This document shows positions 60,229 to 64,000 of a DNA stretch of 64,000 bases, piece after piece. Within the stretch, counting starts at the first letter, position 1. Every line of letters begins with the position of its first letter. The stretch comes from Hyposmocoma kahamanoa (Eukaryota > Arthropoda > Insecta > Lepidoptera > Cosmopterigidae), in contig NW_020654422.1 of assembly GCF_003589595.1 (NCBI RefSeq), forward strand, positions 11,004,358 through 11,068,357, written 5' to 3'. Both the position numbers and the translations under genes were made by a program. The notes beneath the pieces were generated by a model. The model was not told the origin of the DNA and made no database searches. It was given only the letters and a program-made list of their open reading frames with translations.

Positions 60229-60480
60229 CACATACCCAGGACGTGAACGGGGCGTGGTCCGTCAGGGGCTCAAAAATATATAGTTGCGTATATTTTGTAT
60301 GAACTCGTCTACACATGTCCGTGTCCGGGCCGGCGCGGCGCCGGGACGGGCCCGCAGTTCCTACAAACTAGCACGCCCCGTTCACGTCTCGAACACGGCC
60401 CTGTTATTTGGCTTGCTGTTATACGGCTTATTTGGCAGTAATTGTTTCGGACGGATGTCGGACGGAGATTGAGAGTAGAC
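60229..60480. mobile_element. Palindromic GC-rich MITE-like element
   Basis: ACGTGAACGGGGCGTG at about 60241-60256 pairs with CACGCCCCGTTCACGT at about 60373-60388. A GC hairpin (GGGCCGGCGCGGCGCCGGGA) lies between. Outer GGTCTA / TAGACC may be the true ends. The target duplication is not established. Confidence 0.55.
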
Positions 60481-60638
60481 CCCCTGACTACACACTTTTG
60501 TTCGAAAATCGCCCCCAGTGCAATCGAACAAGATACGTCAATGTGTAGCTTGATGTGCTAGTACATACTTTTATTTTTGAGTTTTTGTTTTAACATTTGT
60601 GATGTCGAACGAAAAGAATTCGTTAGCGTCTTCAAATG

Positions 60639-61422
60639 TCTTAATTATAAGTTTCAATAAAATAAATTAATTAGGTTTTTCAAATTATAATAGCGGCCTA
60701 TCTAAGTGTGGAAATAAAATCATATTTAAAAGAAACTCTAATGACTAATTAGTACGCATTGAGTATATAAACGTAACCGGACTGATATCTGTAACTGTCT
60801 GTAACTATCAGTTTCTTAACGTTGACCGACATCTAGCTGGCCAATGAAGGAATTTCAGTACCTACGTATGGATATAGCCACATTTGGTTCTCTTAATATC
60901 AAATGTACCGATTCGACCGATTTGTAATAAGATAATAAAAGATTAATTACTTCATTACAAAAAATAAAGTCGATAATTTCTTCTCCAAAATGCCACGCGA
61001 GAAAATGGTAATACTGACAAAAAAGTTCCCAAAATCAGGGATAGATGGCACGTTTCATAAAAATATATGTATTAGTTAACTCAGTTTTTTTGTTACAGCT
61101 TAACTTCATGCCTTTTGACCATACCAGTATACAAAAGAATTTCCTCTGAACTTTCGTTACGTCACAAACCCACGGCACCATACAGTTTCTATTAACTCTG
61201 TTTAACGCTTCTGTAGTTTATTTTGATATTATATCAATGCATTGAATATATTTTATTAACCTCCAAAACTTCAAACTGGAATATCTTTAATTCCCGACTT
61301 CTCAGAATAGTAGTAAACCCAAAACAAAATTTGTTCAGGAATTTCAACTCTATATTTTCACATATTTTTCATAAGCAAACGCATACATATTATGTCAACA
61401 AAAATTTGGGAGTTTGCCATTG
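60639..61422. repeat. Uninterrupted copy of the repeat at 35868-38435
   Basis: Colinear with the DENND5-intron copy but without the 1.76-kb hAT element: CTCAGAATAGTAGTAAACCC here is the unfilled site. It therefore confirms the insertion boundaries there. Confidence 0.88.
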
Positions 61423-61569
61423 TGCTTTATTTTTAATTTTTTTCCCTGAAAACCCCCCAAGGAATTAATCCCCTCAAAATTCCCGCCGGGAGTCAAAGCA
61501 ATGCCCCCGAGTTTGCAGGGAACCTTCCCTATGGCAGAACTACTGAGTAGTTGTTTTAAGAACAAGATA

Positions 61570-61810
61570 GTTCTAGAATTTCTGGAAATACGACTCTAAT
61601 GGGAGGGACTTCAGAATGATTTCGCATGCTTTAAACCATACTCAAATCCTGACTTGAGCATTGAGTAGAGTTCTAGAATACGACCCTTATTAGGGACGTA
61701 TTCCAGAACTGTAGTCAATGCTCAAGTCAGGATCTGAGTATGATTTGAAGCATTGGAAATACGACCCTAATGGCAGGGACTTGACTATGATTTCGACTCT
61801 CTCCCCCCTC
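61570..61810. mobile_element. Two abutting Harbinger-like MITE fragments
   Basis: One copy ends TTCTAGAATACGACCC at 61686; a second begins GGGACGTATTCCAGAACT at 61693; TTA lies between. Both share CTCAAGTCAGGA or its complement with the intact element at 16215-16378. Each lacks its outer end. Confidence 0.75.
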
Positions 61811-62339
61811 TTACTAGAATAATGGATGTGGTGTGTGATTTGATTAGGTCACTCATTCACTGCACATGCACCGATCTTAATAATAAAATAATTCTTTACT
61901 TAAAAACGGTGAGGTAACAGCGTGCGTGCATGAAGTGCGGGGAATCCCTTCTACTTTCATTCCCAATTAATAAATGAAAAAGGTGTTCACCGCGCAAATG
62001 ACTAAATTAACTGTTACGCTTAGATTTTTGCATTAGAATTATCCGGATACGCAAAGATGTTGTTTCCGGGTAACATATTTGCCGGATATCCATATATTTC
62101 GGACATCTGGGTATCCGGATTGCAAACCCTAGATGGAGCCATTATGAAGGTTTTATTTGTTCTCCTTTTTCTCCTAGTGGCTTTTTACAAGTTTGTTTTA
62201 TAATTCACGCTAAATAAAATTAATAAACGTAAAACTCGCCTAGAACATATCATGGGCGGGTTGACCCCCGCCGCTGAATTAAAAGACTACTTAACAAACC
62301 CAAATAAGTGAACTAAATTATTTAAGAGAAAGTGAAAAC

Positions 62340-62376
62340 ACAATGTATTTATTTTATTTTATTTTATTTTATTTGG
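62340..62376. repeat. (TTTTA)n microsatellite
   Basis: About six TTTTA/ATTTT units, probably the reversed A-rich tail of a retroposon extending to the right. Confidence 0.8.
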
Positions 62377-62740
62377 TACAACAACAGACATTAGATCACA
62401 AACAATACTTATTAACAAGAAAAAACACATAACACTTTAAATCTAATATCCAATAATAGTTATACACAACTTTCCTAAATATTTATATTTTTAACAAACA
62501 GGTATAATATTCATAGGTATAATATACATACAATATATATTTATTTATATAGTTATATTTATGTATTTATATTTATATTTCAAACAAATACTATTTCAAC
62601 AAATATTAAAAGCAGTGTATCACAATTTAGAACTACAATGGCAAATATTACTGAGGATCCCGATAATTAAAACGAAGTCATGGCTCAAAGGACTTATATC
62701 CAGGTCAAAACTATTCATAATAGTAAAAAAGAACATCTCT

Positions 62741-62901
62741 CTCGTATTCTAGAACTGTACTCAATGCTCAAGTCAGGATCTATCAAGCACTGGAAATACG
62801 ACCCTAATGGCAGGGACTTGAGTATTTCCAGTGCTTGAAATCATACTCAAGTCTGCTCAAATTCTGACTTGAGCATTGAGTAGAGTTCTAGAATACGACC
62901 C
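62741..62901. mobile_element. Harbinger-like MITE copy
   Basis: From CTCGTATTCTAGAACT to TTCTAGAATACGACCC followed by TTA; the interior contains two GGAAATACGACCC/CTTGAAATCATACTC blocks as in 16215-16378. The left terminal GGG is lost. Confidence 0.78.
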
Positions 62902-62909
62902 TTAGGAGC

Positions 62910-63340
62910 CTCCGAAATTATATTTTTCAATTTTTTTCAACTTGAAAATTTTCGGAAAATTACCCAATAGTAAACCTGTTAAAAGTTACTGAACGAAAAT
63001 GATAAAGGTTTATTATTCGCTGTTGTGAAATAATTTTAGATTTTAGATCTCATTTACGTAGCTTTTAATTAGACGAGTTTATTTTATAATTCAAGCCAAC
63101 TAAAACTCCAAAAGATAATAAATATCTCAGAATATGTATAAAAAGGCTCATATTGAATTTTACGTGTAGATAATACGTAGAACATAATATGAGCCTTCGA
63201 AATTCTAATGAATGTATTATTATTTTAATTTCTTATTACAGGCACGTACTTAAAAGTCTTCGAAATTTTTCCAATTTTTCGGGATTTTTTCAGAAAATTA
63301 CCCTACTGTGCCCAGAAACAAAATGCCATTTTTTAAAATG
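62910..63340. other. Intergenic, nothing recognised
   Basis: AT-rich DNA; TTTCGGAAAATTACCC-like pieces occur twice (about 62949-62966 and 63290-63304), a small direct repeat. Confidence 0.4.
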
Positions 63341-63348
63341 AGACCTAG

Positions 63349-63496
63349 GATGCTCAAGTCAGGACTTGAGTATGATTTAAAGCACTAGAAATCATACTCG
63401 AGTCCTGCCAGTAGGGTCGTATTTCCAGTGCTTGAAATCATACTCAAGCCTTGACTTGAGTATTGAGTAGAGAGTAGAGTTCTAGAATACGACCCC
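63349..63496. mobile_element. Harbinger-like MITE copy, left-truncated
   Basis: Starts at ATGCTCAAGTCAGGACTTGA and ends TTCTAGAATACGACCC. An AGAGT duplication (GAGTAGAGAGTAGAG) is seen in the right arm. Confidence 0.78.
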
Positions 63497-63869
63497 TAAA
63501 GGCTAAACTGTGGCTAAAAATATTAGAGGACGGAAACAAAATCCTATCGATGCATAAACAGAAATTGAGAAACAGAAAGTGACAGCAGGATGGCTATATT
63601 CATAGAGGGCTTGCACAAGGGAGATAGGTGTAGTATTTGTTTTTTTTTCTATCTTGATTACTTCTTTCAGGTTGATTTTGAGTTCAGAGTTATGAAAGAG
63701 TGAATTCGATGCTTAAAAATATTCTTTGTCTAAACAACAACGGTTGCGATATTTTGCAAAAGAAATTAACATCACATTACAGTTTTTTGGAGAAGATACA
63801 TTTTTTACACGAATTAATTTTACTTTACATAAAGTATGTTTACTTTACGTTGTGTGTTTCTAGATTATT

Positions 63870-63995
63870 TGCTACCATTAAGCTGATGCCTCTGAAGCCA
63901 ATGCTTTATAAATAAATAAATAAAATATTTGTTTTGTTGTAGTTTTAAGCTGATAGCCTTGTAGCCAAAACTTAATAAATAAAAAAAAAAATTAC
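63870..63995. repeat. Duplicated AAGCTGATGCC-type tail
   Basis: TTAAGCTGATGCCTCTGAAGCC ... AATAAATAAATAAA at about 63879-63927 is followed by TTAAGCTGATAGCCTTGTAG ... AATAAATAAAAA at 63945-63990. This is a tandem, retroposon-like A-rich tail. Confidence 0.5.
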
Positions 63996-64000
63996 AGTTT

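Overview
The window is AT-rich nuclear DNA of an insect, most likely a moth or butterfly. The basis is GT-AG introns in every gene, orthologs of animal-specific proteins, and SINE, LINE-tail, mariner and MITE families of a type I associate with Lepidoptera. The order-level placement is from memory and was not searched. There are no bacterial operons, CRISPR arrays or prophages.

Layout: (1) 1-4.6 kb: three copies of a hAT-type MITE and one unrecognised 98-codon minus-strand ORF. (2) 4603-7756 (+): a complete four-exon Caprin gene, 613 aa. (3) 7.8-13.5 kb: repeat-rich spacer with long-TIR MITEs, a 140-bp tandem repeat, hairpins and an orphan retrotransposon gag relic. (4) 13551-21515 (-): a seven-coding-exon gene of 1468 aa ending in a DUF4211-type domain, an insect relative of vertebrate QSER1/PRR12, with a probable non-coding first exon near 22.27 kb. 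(5) 22.3-26.5 kb: spacer. (6) 26517-57191 (-): a complete 23-exon DENND5 gene (1326 aa, Rab GEF), all phases verified by hand. Its introns are packed with mobile DNA: a 2.6-kb DD41D-type mariner with one nonsense codon, LINE fragments, several tRNA-derived SINEs, a 1.76-kb hAT element nested in an older repeat, an inverted pair of THAP-bearing relics, a TTAA-flanked MITE, and a 10-N assembly gap inside a minisatellite. (7) 57.2-64 kb: repeat-dominated DNA upstream of DENND5, with a second 1.67-kb non-autonomous hAT element, Harbinger-like MITEs and a paralogous copy of the repeat at 35.9-38.4 kb.

Functionally the three host genes are unrelated housekeeping or regulatory genes: an RNA-granule protein, a nuclear/chromatin protein, and a Golgi-endosome Rab exchange factor. 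I see no operon-like cooperation. The Caprin gene and the DUF4211 gene are convergent; the DUF4211 gene and DENND5 are tandem on the minus strand. The most informative content beyond the genes is the mobile DNA: several elements have readable target-site duplications, one has a paralogous empty site, and several sit within 10-55 bp of splice sites of intact exons. I did not find a convincing undescribed multi-gene system.
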